This document shows, piece by piece, positions 30,770 through 42,573 of a stretch of 64,000 bases of DNA. Under the pieces are notes generated by a model. The model had not been told where the DNA came from and ran no database searches. It saw nothing but the letters and a program-made list of their open reading frames with translations. Source of the DNA: Primula veris (taxonomy: Eukaryota; Streptophyta; Magnoliopsida; Ericales; Primulaceae); the NCBI GenBank assembly GCA_963682055.1, contig OY821742.1:11997752-12061751 (forward strand). The letters are read 5' to 3'. Both the position numbers and the translations under genes were made by a program. Position 1 is the stretch's first letter. Every line of letters starts with the position of its first letter.

Positions 30770-33700
30770 TATTTTATATGATAACTAATCCACGTTTCCT
30801 AACATTTGTTGCATGCCATCTATAATAAAAAAATTCACAAAATTGATGTTACTTGCGAAATAAATATTCAGGCGAAGATGTTATTCCACCACCATATTTT
30901 AGTCAACCGGATGTGTGAATATGTGATGCCCAATTTTCTTTTGGATGTCATCTTTGATGACTAAACATGAAGTTGTTGTTACTCGCGAGATGAAGGTTTA
31001 GGTAATGATTTTATTCCGCCATCACATTTAAGACGCGATGACGTCTATGGTGAACTTTTGTCTAAAATTGGCAATTAGAACAAATCTTCACCAAAAATTA
31101 CTAGCTTGGAAAACATATTCTATAAGTAGTATCATGAATTCAAATTCACCATATTTCTTAGCTCATCACCCATTTGTTATTGAATAAGAAAATTACCTCA
31201 TTTGATGAGAGATTATTCCTCTGACTGGGTCAACGGCAATGTGTTTGCCTGATGCTAACACTCTTCATGGACATTGTCCTCAGATTGAAAAGAGAGACCA
31301 GAGTTTGTCGTCTCGATAACCAATGAGTCGTCACAAACCTGATGCTCGTCAAGCCAAGCAAGGCTTGGACAATAGTTCAAACCGAATACTTGTTAGCTCC
31401 AAAATAGTGATTAGAAGGAACAACTGAGCATGTCGCCTCAAAGCAAGATACAATACTCAAGAAGCCAATTCTCTGCTATAAATGACAAAGGTCCTGCACG
31501 ACTACTTCTTGAATAGCTCAAAATTATCATAAAGTCACAAAATCCGTAGCTATTATAGTTAAAGCTAACAGAAAAGAAACTCTTGAGACCCCTGATTTTA
31601 TGGCTCAAACGAGTTTGGTAACTTTCTATATTGATTTTGATAAATCATTGAGCCTATTTGTCGCTCATCTGGATTATGTGTTTCCATTTGTATCATGTAT
31701 TTTTCCATCTTGGACCGTTCTTTTGAATTATGGTTTGTTTGATTGTTTATGAAATTTCTCGAAATAATTTAAAGTAGTTTTTAGAAAATTCCTTTCTGTA
31801 TGTGATCGAACTTTAAATTATCAAACTTTATGGCAATGCCTGTGGGGTAGTTAGTTGTCTAGCTACAATGGGTAGCATTTGACCACTCGTACTATTCAGT
31901 GTTTCACCAACTACTTACCTAAAGAATCCTCACTGACAATGATTTTGGATATGTTGTTCCAAATCAAAATCATTACTAAAACCAAAATGATTTGTTAAAT
32001 ATGAGGTCTTATACTCATGTAGGTCATATCCTACCTAGATGAGTAATAATATATTGAAAAAAACTATTATTATTTGCAAATAGCTCATCAAGAGAATTGA
32101 AATATTTTTACAAAACCTCAACTCAATAAGACCAAAAACGTACTCTTGAGGAGTTAAGATGTCTTTCAAGTGGTTGCTAACACTTTTTTAAAGCATTTCA
32201 AAATTACCTTATTGTTTCGCATATCGGCATTCATAAAGGATTTAGATGCTAAAATATGATTGTTTGTACTATCATTCACATGTCGTCGATTGATAAGAGC
32301 CCTTTAATATTTTGGCATTGACAGGATGAGATATTCCCGAGTCAAAATACGATGCTTTATTTACAATCGCATCGCGTTTGGATCCTCTTTGAGGAGATAA
32401 TTTCGCAATTAGTCCAAAATACACATGCCACTAATCCATTGTTTGAAAGACAAGTATGTGCAAATATCACCAAAATAGTCTCGTAGAATTCTAGAAAGAA
32501 TTTAAGGAGACATTTGTGAACTTATCTGGCCATACTACGTATCATTAAATATATTTGGTTGATTCATTGACAATATGATCACATAATTATTGTTGTCAAT
32601 AAGAAATGCAGCATTTCTCAAACTTTTAGCATAATCATTACGTTGATGGCTTATAGGATCCGGATTATCTTCAAAATTCCAGTTGACTTATAATGCCGAA
32701 GAGTTAACATCAAAATTTTGATGTGTATTACATGTTTTTGAGAATTGAAATTGAACACCATGTCGATTATGTTCTAACCCAAAATGGACTTAAAGAAATT
32801 TTAATCAAGCAATTGCAAATGACTGCACGCACTTTATAGTGTGTGGACGAAAAGATATATTTCCATGGGTATGGGGTTAAGATATATTGATTCATTGGTC
32901 CGTTTTAGGCTCATAGTCACTCAAAACACTGAATGTGTACAAGATGATTACTGGTTATGAGCCATAAGTCTCATATAAACATGTGTTTGAGTGCTAAATT
33001 AATATTAAGATTGAGCCACTAAAGCGTTCAAAATATGGACCTCTGAAAATCGGGGACGCACGTCGATTATGAATCTTCTTCCTATCATTTGATAGTATAA
33101 CCTTGGCAAGCAAACTTTTTATCTCATAACATGCAAAAGTGAAATTGATAAGACTATCCTCCCCGTTATTAGGGGAATATTTGTATGTTAACATCGGAAA
33201 GAAATTAAGTGAAGTAACGTGACATTAACCCACTCAGTCTTACCCTGATCCCAAACTGCACAAAATGATAAATGTGTGTAGAGACTCCCCCAAGTCTAAC
33301 TAAATGCCAGACGCATTTAACCACTATGAAATGTCACGAGATCATTTATACATGCTATAAATATGCTTGCAAAGAAAGGCATCTTTGTTGGACGTCGTGT
33401 TCCTCTTGAAATACGTTACTTTTAGTCGAAGCCGCCAAGTAAAGGACACTGTCGTCGGTTGCACAATCTGTCATCCTTCCCAAGTAACGAAGAATTTGAC
33501 AGGTTCTAAATTCGTTTAGCCCTAGTAGAGGTGAACTGAAACTTGTTTAACGCATTAAATTATGAAAGATCAAGGAAATGTGTGAATTCTTCATCATCCT
33601 AAAAATCTCGAAATATCTGTCGATCATGATATCTTATATGGTATTGACTGAAGTAAAACAAGACTTTCATTGATTACTTGTTCATATATTTGGTGAAAAC

Positions 33701-33950
33701 TGATAATATGAGCAAAGAGATTGGTCTATATGGAAACTTACCTTCCAAGTCAAATTCCTTTTGCGAAATGTGTGTGGACCTATCGTTCCGACACTACTCA
33801 ATGTTAAACTAGTTCATTTAATTAGGTATGCGTAATGAAGAGTGATGAGAATAATGAGATTGTACATTTCTCCCCTAGTAGCACAAGACTTCTCTCACAC
33901 ATTGGAATTGATTACGATATGGTTTATTTCTTTGTAATGGACATTATAAC
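30770..33950. other. Degraded sequence without recognisable gene
   Basis: Apart from a diverged direct repeat (about 30,845-30,930 versus 30,968-31,045, sharing GTTACTYGCGARAT and ATTCCRCCA), I see no coding sequence, RNA gene or element boundary. It is probably old transposon debris. Confidence 0.4.
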
Positions 33951-33959
33951 GGTCCCCTA

Positions 33960-36545
33960 CTTCATAATTAAGATTTAGAAAATAGTTTCATTTTATCAAT
34001 AAGTTATTTGTTTATGTTTTTAGTTAATTTCAATGTTCATCGTAGCAATTTCTTTAATAGAATATTGTGGCTTACATAAATCGTGGCTTGTCTGAGAAAG
34101 TAAATGGATGTTGAAAGAAGCTTGTATTTTTCTCGGTATATATGGGCCACTTATAGAAACTAATTACTTAAGTTAAGTCTAGGTAAAAAGAATTAAACTT
34201 TTGAGTAAGAATAATTTCGTCTCATTTCTGGCATGTATGTTGTAAACAAAGTAATTTCTAAATATGATCACTACATATGAAAACGATGAAAATTCTTCAA
34301 ATAGTTTGGAACATTAGTTTATCATATTCTTGAAAGGGATCACTGATATCATAAACCAAGTTAGAGAAATAATTAAAGGGGTAAATTTTATTACATATAT
34401 GTTTACATAAGAAAAATATTTAAATGAAAATTCGAGTTTAATTAATAAACAACATTGATTATTCTGTAGTAGGCCTATCATTCTCGGTATGAGACACTTT
34501 CTTCCTTTGACTTTTATATTACTCTTAATTGATTTTAGCCGATGACTTTTATACTACCCTTAATTAATTTCCAAATAAAACATTGATGGTTCTTTTTGAA
34601 CAAAAAACTAAAAAATCATAATTTTCTAGTGAGAAAACCGTGAGACACCTTTGATAAGCTATGACTCAATAAGAAACTTACTAATGAGACATGTTGATAA
34701 CCTTTTAAGAATTATGGTTTCTTAGTTTTTTGTCACATAGAATTATCAATGATTTTTTTAAAAAATTAATTAAGAGTAGTATAAAAGCAAATGGCTCAAT
34801 CAATGCCCGAAGATTACAACAAGGTCATCGGAAGAAAGCATCTCATAACGAGAATGATAGGCCTACAGAACATTCAATGTTGTTTATTAATTAAACTTGA
34901 TCTTTCATATAAATATGTTTTTTTATGTAACCATATATGCACTTAAATTTACCCCCTTAATTATTTATCTAGCTTGGTTCTTGATATCAGTGATCCCTTT
35001 TAAGCATATCATCCACTAATGTTACACACCATTTGAATAATTTTCACGATTTTCATATGTAGTGATCATATTTAGAAATTAATTTGTTTAAAACATGCAT
35101 GCAAGAAATGAGACTAAATTATTCCTAGTCAAATGTTTAATTCTTTTTATCTATACTTAAAAAATTAGTTTATATAAGTCACCCATATATACGGAGAAAA
35201 ATACATGCTTCTTTCAACATCCTTTGACTTTGTTGAACGATGTTCTTCTAATCGATTATTTAAATGATAACAAAATTTGTAAAACATAATAGAAGCTCGT
35301 TTTGCATACTAATCATTTATCTAGCTTGTTAAAGGTTCGAAATGATAGATTACGTAAATACAAAGCCAACGGTTCAAGCGGAACCTTAATCGGACATATA
35401 ACGAAGAAGTTACGAGCGTTCGAAGAATAACGAGAAAACCGAGAAACTGCCAGAAAAAAGGACCGATCGTTTTGGATAAACGACCGATTATTTTTGATCC
35501 AAATTCTTCTAGTGAGGTCGTATGAAAAACGACCGATCGAAATGTCAGAAACGACCGATCATTTTTTGTCCAAAATGTTCCAGTGAGTTCATGATAAAAA
35601 CGACCGATCGTTTTTCAGAAAACGACCGATCGTTTTCTCGAGAAATTCAAAAAGTGCTTTTTGACTTATTCTGGAAAATTGGGTAACTGCTGAAAACCAT
35701 TGGATAAAAGCATAACAGTTCATACAACGGTAACAAGACCTGTTATCCTTGAAATAGCCCCCAAATTCACTGTTGAAGGCACCATAATTCACACACAAAT
35801 TCAGGCTATTCCTACAAGAAATTCATCAAGCTTATACTACATATTTCTCACTTGTATTCATATAAATTCTTGAGTGTATTATTATTGTAATCATAAAAAC
35901 ACCAAGATATTATTTGTTAGTGAGCGATACTCTTTCGATTCAAATTGTAGAGTAAATTATAAACTCATTTGTGAGCGAGTGATTGGGTAGATGATTTGTA
36001 AGCAAGTGTAGCTTAAAAGCTCTAGGTCTTTTCATTCGGAATACTCATAGAGTGAGGGGGAGCTTAATCGGTCGATTATCTCGTTAGGGTGTAATCTTGG
36101 GAAGAAGATTCTAGTGAAATACTCGGTAGTGTGAATACCGAGGAGAGGAGTAGGCGCGTTTTGCCGAACCTCTATACATCTTGTGTTATTTCTTTTCCCT
36201 TGAACTTTTACTTTCCGCACTTATTTATTGCTTATTTTGTTTGCTTGGATAGCTTAAAATAGCGTTAAATAATTAACACAAGTGTTTAGTTATAAAATAC
36301 TACTAATTAGCGTCGTTAATAGCTCAAACATTTAATTCCGCGAAAATCGTACGTAAAGCTTATTCATCCCCCTCTAAGGTTTAGACACTTACGGGCCAAC
36401 AAACTTTATGGGACAATTAAGATTTTTGTAAGCCACAATATTCTACTAAACAAATTGTTATAGTGAACATTGAAATTTACCAAAAACTTAAACAAATAAC
36501 TTATTGATGAAATGAAACTATTTTCTAGATTTTAATTTGTGTCTT
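33960..36545. repeat. Long inverted repeat (foldback) interrupted by a solo LTR
   Basis: The left arm (about 33,960-34,627) and right arm (about 34,707-35,230, continuing at 36,402-36,545 after the solo LTR) are inverted copies around a 79-bp loop (34,628-34,706). Matching landmarks include GGATGTTGAAAGAAGC with its complement GCTTCTTTCAACATCC, AGGCCTATCATTCTCG with CGAGAATGATAGGCCT, and TTCATTTTATCAATAAGTTA with TAACTTATTGATGAAATGAA. Arms are about 670 bp and visibly diverged. No transposase is present. Confidence 0.85.
35231..36401 (+). mobile_element. Solo LTR of the Copia-2 family (1,171 bp)
   Basis: TGTTGAACGATG at the left end and GGCCAACA at the right, collinear with the LTR at 41,243-42,410. 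Flanks are GACTT on the left and AACTT on the right, a 5-bp target duplication with one change. The uninterrupted opposite arm of the foldback supports this insertion site. It contains several CGACCGATCG-type motifs at 35,461-35,640. Confidence 0.85.
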
Positions 36546-36659
36546 GCATACCACTATTGTAATATTAAAAGATGTACCTTTTTTTTAAAATACTGGAATA
36601 AACTACTAAAAAAAGTTCACAAGAAAAAATCGCATTTAAATAAAGCCACTTTTCTCACG

Positions 36660-36895
36660 GGCCACATTGGATATTGATGGTTATGTAGGCCTACCATTTT
36701 CGAGATGGGCAGCTTTGACCTTGTTGTAGCCTTTGGTCATTGATCGAGCCGTTGACTTTTATACTACTTTTAATTAATTTCCAAAAAAAATATTGAGGGT
36801 ACTATGTGAACCAAAAACCAGGAAATCATAATTTTCTCATAGACTATACTAAATAAGAAACTTACGAGTGAGTGAGACCGCTTGATAACCTTAGA
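36660..36895 (+). repeat. Third, partial copy of the foldback core
   Basis: Aligns with 34,460-34,705 (left arm plus loop): GTAGGCCTACCATTTTCGAG, CTTTTAATTAATTTCC, AAATCATAATTTTCT, AATAAGAAACTTAC and TTGATAACCTT occur in the same order. Confidence 0.7.
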
Positions 36896-36918
36896 AAGGG
36901 AGTAAAAATATTAGAAAT

Positions 36919-37220
36919 ATATTGTGGGCATTGAATATTTTGACAAATAGTACTTTTTATAGGAAAAATAAAGAATGGTAAGAAGGTTAATGTTCTGTCT
37001 AATCGGATGATGAGAATGGTTCGTGGTCTTAAGCATATTAAGAAAAAACCAATTTGTTAACATATATTTTACCAAAAATAGGCAGATTATATTACATAAT
37101 AAGGGGAAAAAATTCAATGTGTCTGTGAAATAAATTATTGTTTCTTACAAAAAAATAAAGTATAAATTATATTGAGAGTTTGTGGTCACATACCGACCTT
37201 GAAATTGGAAATAATTATAA
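36919..37220 (-). repeat. Inverted copy of the 24,060-24,385 dispersed repeat
   Basis: Reverse complement of this stretch follows 24,060-24,385 over its whole length with many substitutions. Short frames on both copies translate to similar strings (FFLNMLKTTNHSHHPIRQNI versus FFLNMLETANHSYPSIRQNI). I read this as sequence homology and not as evidence for a gene. Confidence 0.65.
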
Positions 37221-38027
37221 CGCGTTAATAGAAATAACTCTTCATGGAGTAGTTAATAATTGATTTGAAATAACTGATTTGAAATAATTAATTAAAAATA
37301 ATTAATTGTTTTTTTCTTTTTAAAGCTTGTTCTTTAAACCATGAATCTCGTCCTTATGGCTAGAGCTACCATTTTAAAAAATACTCGTTATGGACAGAGT
37401 TACCTAAAAACGTCTCAAACAATGAGACAATGGATTAATGATCCAAACAATTATAATAAACTTAAAGTTGTACACAAGTCATACAATCAACAAATTTAAA
37501 ATCTAAACTTGATGAAATATTTCTACCGATGTGATTGAAAGAATGAGCAAATTTAGATTGCGCACACTCAAAAATATATTTATATATATATATGAAAAGC
37601 GATTAAGTGACACTATAATAGAGATTAAACTAAACATCATAATCGCCACCCTTAAATTTTTTACATTCAACGGCTCAAAATAAAATTGAAATATGAGTCA
37701 CGTGTAACTACATTATGTTACTACTACTCATATGTTAAAGCTCGATAAACTAATAACCTCACTAATATAATAATTTTTTTCGGTCGCGAGTTGGGCCAAT
37801 GTAGTAAATTAATATTCTCGTTAAATGCATTAAGTAATAAAAAAAAATTGAATACTTAAGGGCCCAATAAAAATATAAATTAATAATTATTAAATTTCGT
37901 AAAGAAAAATATATAATGTAGACCAAAATCTTCAATCAATCAACAATAACCTCACAATAATTATTTTCTTTTAAAATATGTATCTATAGTTGATTGTATT
38001 TTTTTTCCACCTAAAACTAAATGAACC
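37221..38027. other. AT-rich intergenic, no gene
   Basis: Includes a short (TA)n near 37,575 and a TAATTTTTTTCGGTC tract (37,770-37,790) that recurs loosely at 38,525-38,540. Nothing else supported. Confidence 0.35.
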
Positions 38028-38267
38028 TCATCCTTGACTTTTTGTAAAGCTTGTATAATTTTCGAAATATTTTGTATTATCAAATTTTTCTTCCACCCAT
38101 GCTTGCAAATCTTTTTGGCTAATAGTTGGATTATCTTTCTTATTCTTGCATATTTTACTCCTTATTTTATCGGTTAAATTTGATTTTTTTACTCCTTTTA
38201 AATGATAAGAAGACATTATAACAAAAAAATAAAAAATATACTCACAATATCCTCTAAACATCCACAT
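38028..38267 (-). pseudogene. Possible N-terminal HTH of a pogo/Tigger-like transposase
   Basis: The minus strand encodes LTDKIRSKICKNKKDNPTIS followed by QKDLQAWVEEKFD, which resembles the CENP-B-type N-terminal helix-turn-helix of pogo/Tigger transposases (basic helix, NP-x-(I/L)SQ-x-DL-x-x-W). A frameshift about 40 bp later would keep a K-I-x-x...YK-like third helix. No DDE domain or TIRs were found. It is short, so the assignment is tentative. Confidence 0.35.
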
Positions 38268-39132
38268 TTTATAGGTTAAGCATAAATTTTTTCATTTTCT
38301 ATGTACATGAACTTAATTTTTAGATACATTAACTTCACAAAAACTTTTAAGTATTCCTAGATTCAAATAATATTTGTAGTGTCTTTTGATTTTTTTTTTA
38401 TCACATATACAATGTATATATGTTATATTGAAAAACTCTATTTAAAATAATAAATATTCATTTATCGATAAATGAATAATTTATTTATTTATTAATAAAT
38501 TAATAAACTCGCTAAATGAATAATTTTTTTCCGGTATCAGTGTATTACTTTAAATAGGTTTAACTGTACAATGAAAAAGTTAAAAATTGCTGTCTCTCTC
38601 TAGTCTGTTTTTCCTTCTGTAATTTCCTAACTCCATGTTTCATATCGTCATCTTCATAACTTAATTATCTCAGATCTATTCATACCTCAAGATTTCAGAT
38701 TTTAAAAATAAAATAAAATCAATTATGATGATAAATATATCTAAGGAGGAATTTTTTTAATCCAAACTGATCAGTTCGGTTGGAAACGAAGGAGAGAATA
38801 ATATGAATGAAACCCGAATGTATTTTTCATCATCAACTCGGTGATTGACGGTGTACTGCTCCTCTTTTGGGAATTAGAGAAGGGGGCAGCGTGTTCATTT
38901 TTTGTATGGAGAATAACTTTTAAACAACTTTTAATCTCATCATGAAGGGCGGAGATCATAATGTCTATTTTAGTATCTGTTATAGTGTCCATGTTTATAT
39001 ATATACTAGCGGACCTGCCCACCCGATGGGTGTGAATCAAAAAAAAAATCTGTAATCCGTTATAGTAAAATCTTCGATGAACAGAGGGACAATTATGGTT
39101 GAGATATGGGGATTTGATAATAGAGAGATAAT

Positions 39133-39135
<3 letters not shown>
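38268..39135. other. AT-rich intergenic, no gene
   Basis: Short frames here show no recognisable protein features. Confidence 0.35.
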
Positions 39136-39198
<63 letters not shown>

Positions 39199-39212
39199 TA
39201 ATAGAGAGAGAA
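39136..39212. repeat. Compound (TA)n-(GA)n microsatellite
   Basis: About 21 TA units run directly into about 11 GA units, followed by interrupted GA. Confidence 0.9.
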
Positions 39213-39404
39213 AGATAGAGATATAATAAGGAAGATGGATGATAACGTAAAATAGCAGTTATTTTTATTTTAACAGTTTTATTTAGCAGTTTTTTTATTT
39301 GTAATTTTTCAAACTATCAATACTATTTTGCAAATATTTGTTTCAAGACCTCATAAGACATCTAGACATAAATTAATAGTATAGATATATGAAAAAAAAT
39401 ATAT

Positions 39405-40955
39405 ACACAAATAAAAAAACACATTATATTTACACATTTATCTTTACCCTCCATTTAATTTATTTTTAATGGTCTTGATTTTATTTATTTAGTTAAAATA
39501 CACTTCTCAAAAAACACAGGGTCATCTCTTTTAAATAAAAACTCTTTGCTCTCTCTCACCCATCATCACCACCATCACCAAACCCCACCTCTCCACCACC
39601 ACCGACTTCCTCCTCCTCAACCCGATGCCTCCTAAACCGACCTCACACGTCACTCGCCTATTGATCTTCTCTATCTATCTTTTTTTTTTTTGTGAACTTT
39701 CGAGATTAAAACAACTCGTCGTGGGTCAATTTCAATGAATTAAAAAACTTATGTTATGAGAAAATTAATGTTTTTCGGGAACGATCTAAAAATATTGGGT
39801 AGTCTTGAATATATTACGAGAAACTCTTAGATAGGCCCGCCAATATTTAATGGTGTGTATTATATTTATATGCATAATTGACGTCGTGTGTAAACTCAAT
39901 AATTGAGATACATAAGTCAATTATGCATATAAATATAATACAATCCATAGATTGAATTAAACGTATAAAATTCATTAAATCCCTCCACCATTATTCTTCT
40001 ATCTCCTTACTCTATTTGATAACAAAACCACATCTCTGACAATAATCATCAAATTCATCAACCCACCTTTCTTCTAATTATTACAACTAAATAACTTCTA
40101 CTATTTTTATGTTTCTTACAGGATGAGACCATTAAATTTTGTTATTTAAATTCTTCATAGAAAAAAATAGTGTTTCTTTTCTTTTGTAAACAAAAAATAT
40201 GTGAGAATTTAATACATTAAAATTTTACAATAAATAATTTTATCTTTCATTATTAGTTGTATATGTAAAGGTCATTAATTTTTTAAAAGCAACATTAATG
40301 GTAGTTTTTTTTTTAGTTTTTAGTTTTAATTAACTTTATGGTATTTATTTTAGGGTTACTAAAATGTATTGGGTTTTAGTATGTTCATTTAAAAAAAACC
40401 ATATATAAGGTTAAGTTTCAATATCAATGGGTTTAAAATTTTATTTCTTATTTAATCAGTATTTATGTTCTTTTAACTTAATTTTCCTCGTAAAATTAAT
40501 TTATGAATGAATAAATCCTAAGGATTAGCATTTAATTATATTTAATACATAAAGAATAATTATGGTAGATGATGGAATGAGAAAAGCCCGTGAGTTAGTG
40601 TTAGTGGGCATCAAACTTGTGTCCTTTAATTGTGTACTATTGATATTAAACCCGCTTTCTACATTTTCTCCACATGTCTTTTAATTATTGGGTTGCCACG
40701 GTACGTCATTAATATGATTTGGTAGACCGAGGCCGCATAAAAGTTACTCATTATATAAAGCATTGAAATGGTAATAAGAGTATTTTTGAGTAGAAAGAAG
40801 TACAGTGGTAGTGGTGATCGGCAGGTTTTTTTTTTTTTGGAAAGTGTATTTGAATTAAGTAAATAAAATCAATCTTAACCATTAAAAATAAAATCAATCG
40901 GCAGGGTTAAGGTAAATGTGTAAACATAGTGTTTTTTTTATGTGTTTATACATAC
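39405..40955. mobile_element. Unclassified TIR-flanked unit (about 1.55 kb)
   Basis: The left arm (39,405-39,535) and right arm (about 40,800-40,955) are inverted copies: TTTACACATTTATCTTTACC, TTTATTTTTAATGG, GATTTTATTTA and AAATACACTT on the left match the reverse complement of the right. Identity is roughly 80% by eye. The interior holds a CCA-rich stretch (39,560-39,620), a perfect hairpin and AT-rich DNA, with no transposase. Boundaries and target duplication are uncertain. Confidence 0.55.
39856..39942. repeat. Perfect 27-bp inverted repeat with 33-bp loop
   Basis: Left arm 39,856-39,882 (TGTATTATATTTATATGCAT then AATTGAC) and right arm 39,916-39,942 are exact reverse complements. The stem has no mismatch, unlike the diverged TIRs around it. 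Confidence 0.9.
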
Positions 40956-40958
40956 TCC

Positions 40959-40960
<2 letters not shown>

Positions 40961-41015
<55 letters not shown>
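40961..41015. repeat. (TA)n microsatellite
   Basis: About 27 uninterrupted AT dinucleotides at the right edge of the TIR-flanked unit. Confidence 0.9.
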
Positions 41016-41017
<2 letters not shown>

Positions 41018-41242
41018 GAAGAAAACTTAGTACCCAAGATACGCATTGCATATTTGTGAACAAGCTAAGTACAAACATGGACATACACTAATAACTATAC
41101 ATAAGAGATTTAAAACAATCCCACTTCAATGTCCATCTCTATTAGCGTATGAGCATTTTGTTCCTCATGCAGTTTGATTACAACTCAATCAAATTAAAAT
41201 ACATGTTATTTGCTAATGTCAACACATAAATATCTTACTCCC

Positions 41243-42410
41243 TGTTGAACGATGTTCTTCTAATCGATTGTTTTAATGATAACAAAATTTATAAAACATG
41301 ATAAAAGCTGGTTTTGCATACTAATTATTTATCTAGCTTGTTAAAGGTTCGAAATGATAGAATATTTAAATACGAAGCCAACGGTTCAAGCGGAACCATA
41401 ATCGGACTTAAAACGAAGAAGTTACGGGCTTTCGAAGTATAACGAGAAAACCGAGAAATTGCCAGAAAAAACGACCGATCGTTTTGGACAAAACGACCGA
41501 TCGTTTTCGGTCCAAAATGTTCCAATGAGGTCGTCTGAAAAACGACCGATCGAAATGACCAAAACGACCGATCGTTTTTGGTCCAAAATGTTCTAGTGAG
41601 TTCATGATAAAAACGACCGATCGTTTTTCAGAAAACGACCGATCATTTTCTGCAGAATTCAAAAATTAGCGTTTTGACTTATTCTGGAAAATTGGGAAAC
41701 TGCTAAAAACCATTGGATAAAAGCATAACACTTCATACAACGGTAACAAGACTAATTATCCTTCAAATAGCCCCAAATTTATTGTTGAATGCACCCCAAT
41801 TCACACACTCAATTAAGCTATCATTTCAAGATCATACTCAAACTTATACTTCATTTTCTCACTTGTATTCATATAAATTTTTGAGTGTAATATTATTGTA
41901 ATCTTATAAACACCAAGATATTATTTGTTAGTGAGCGATACTCTTTCGATTCAAATTGTAGAGTGAATTATAAACTCATCTGTGAGCGAGTGATCGGGTA
42001 GAGGCTTTGTAAGCGAGTGTTGCTTAAAAGCTCTAGGTCTTTTCATTCGGGATACTCATAGAGTAAGGGGGAGCTTAATCCGTGGATTAGCTCGTTAGGG
42101 TGTAATCTTGGGAAGAAGATTCTAGTGAAATACTCGGTAGTGTGAATACCGAGGAGAGGAGTAGGCGTGTTTTGCCAAACCTCTATACATCTTGTGTTAT
42201 TTCTTTTCCCTTAACTTTTACTTTCCGCACTTATTTATTGCTTATTTTGATTGCTTGCATAGCTTAAACTAGCATTACATAGTTAACAAAATTGTTTAGT
42301 TATAAAATCTACTAATTAGCATAGTTAATAGGTTAAAGTTTTTATTCTGCGAAAATCATACGTAAACCTTATTCACCCCCCTCTAAGGTTTAGACACTTA
42401 CGTACCAACA
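41243..42410 (+). mobile_element. Copia-2 family LTR, probably a solo LTR (1,168 bp)
   Basis: TGTTGAACGATG at the left and GTACCAACA at the right. It is flanked on both sides by CTCCC (41,238-41,242 and 42,411-42,415), a perfect 5-bp target duplication, so it appears complete by itself. It carries six CGACCGATC-type motifs within 41,466-41,652. The Copia-2 primer binding site does not follow directly: 98 bp intervene. Confidence 0.75.
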
Positions 42411-42508
42411 CTCCCCAACCCCAATGTAAGACAACAAATTTGAAACAAGAATAGAAATAGTGTTGTGGGATGATGAAGGTTGAATCCCTAGACCCTTACG
42501 GACCAACA
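42411..42508 (+). repeat. Residual 5' LTR end of Copia-2 plus flank
   Basis: The last ~20 bp, CTAGACCCTTACGGACCAACA, resemble the LTR terminus TTAGACACTTACGTACCAACA and abut the PBS. The preceding ~78 bp do not match the LTR. This fits a Copia-2 element whose own 5' LTR was almost entirely lost. Confidence 0.5.
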
Positions 42509-42522
42509 ATTGGTATCAAAGA
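42509..42522 (+). promoter_or_regulatory. Copia-2 primer binding site
   Basis: ATTGGTATCAAAGA just after CCAACA. TGGTATCA matches the complement of the initiator tRNA-Met 3' end. Confidence 0.75.
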
Positions 42523-42573
42523 CTACCTCTTCTATTTATAAAATCTAACAATTTTTTTGTTTAAAGATCCGAT

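Larger units (their letters stand above)
18213..31401 (+). repeat. Segmental duplication, copy A
   Basis: Matches 50,232-64,000 collinearly and in the same orientation. It covers part of Copia-1 pol, its gag and 5' LTR, and about 10 kb of flanking sequence. The match is still running at 31,401, where copy B reaches the window end. Offsets are 32,019 at the start and 32,599 at the end, mainly because of a ~55-bp LTR indel and a 516-bp gap at 28,128/28,129. Confidence 0.95.

Noticed and set aside
41466..41652. CGACCGATCG array as a possible CRISPR-like array
   Set aside because: Repeats are about 15 bp, irregularly spaced and located in a plant retrotransposon LTR.
41325..41662. Frames with NDRSF-type repeats on the minus strand (also near 35.6, 47.5 and 50.1 kb)
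   Set aside because: They are translations of the iterated CGACCGATCGTTTT LTR motif and appear in several frames and both strands; no repeat protein is supported.
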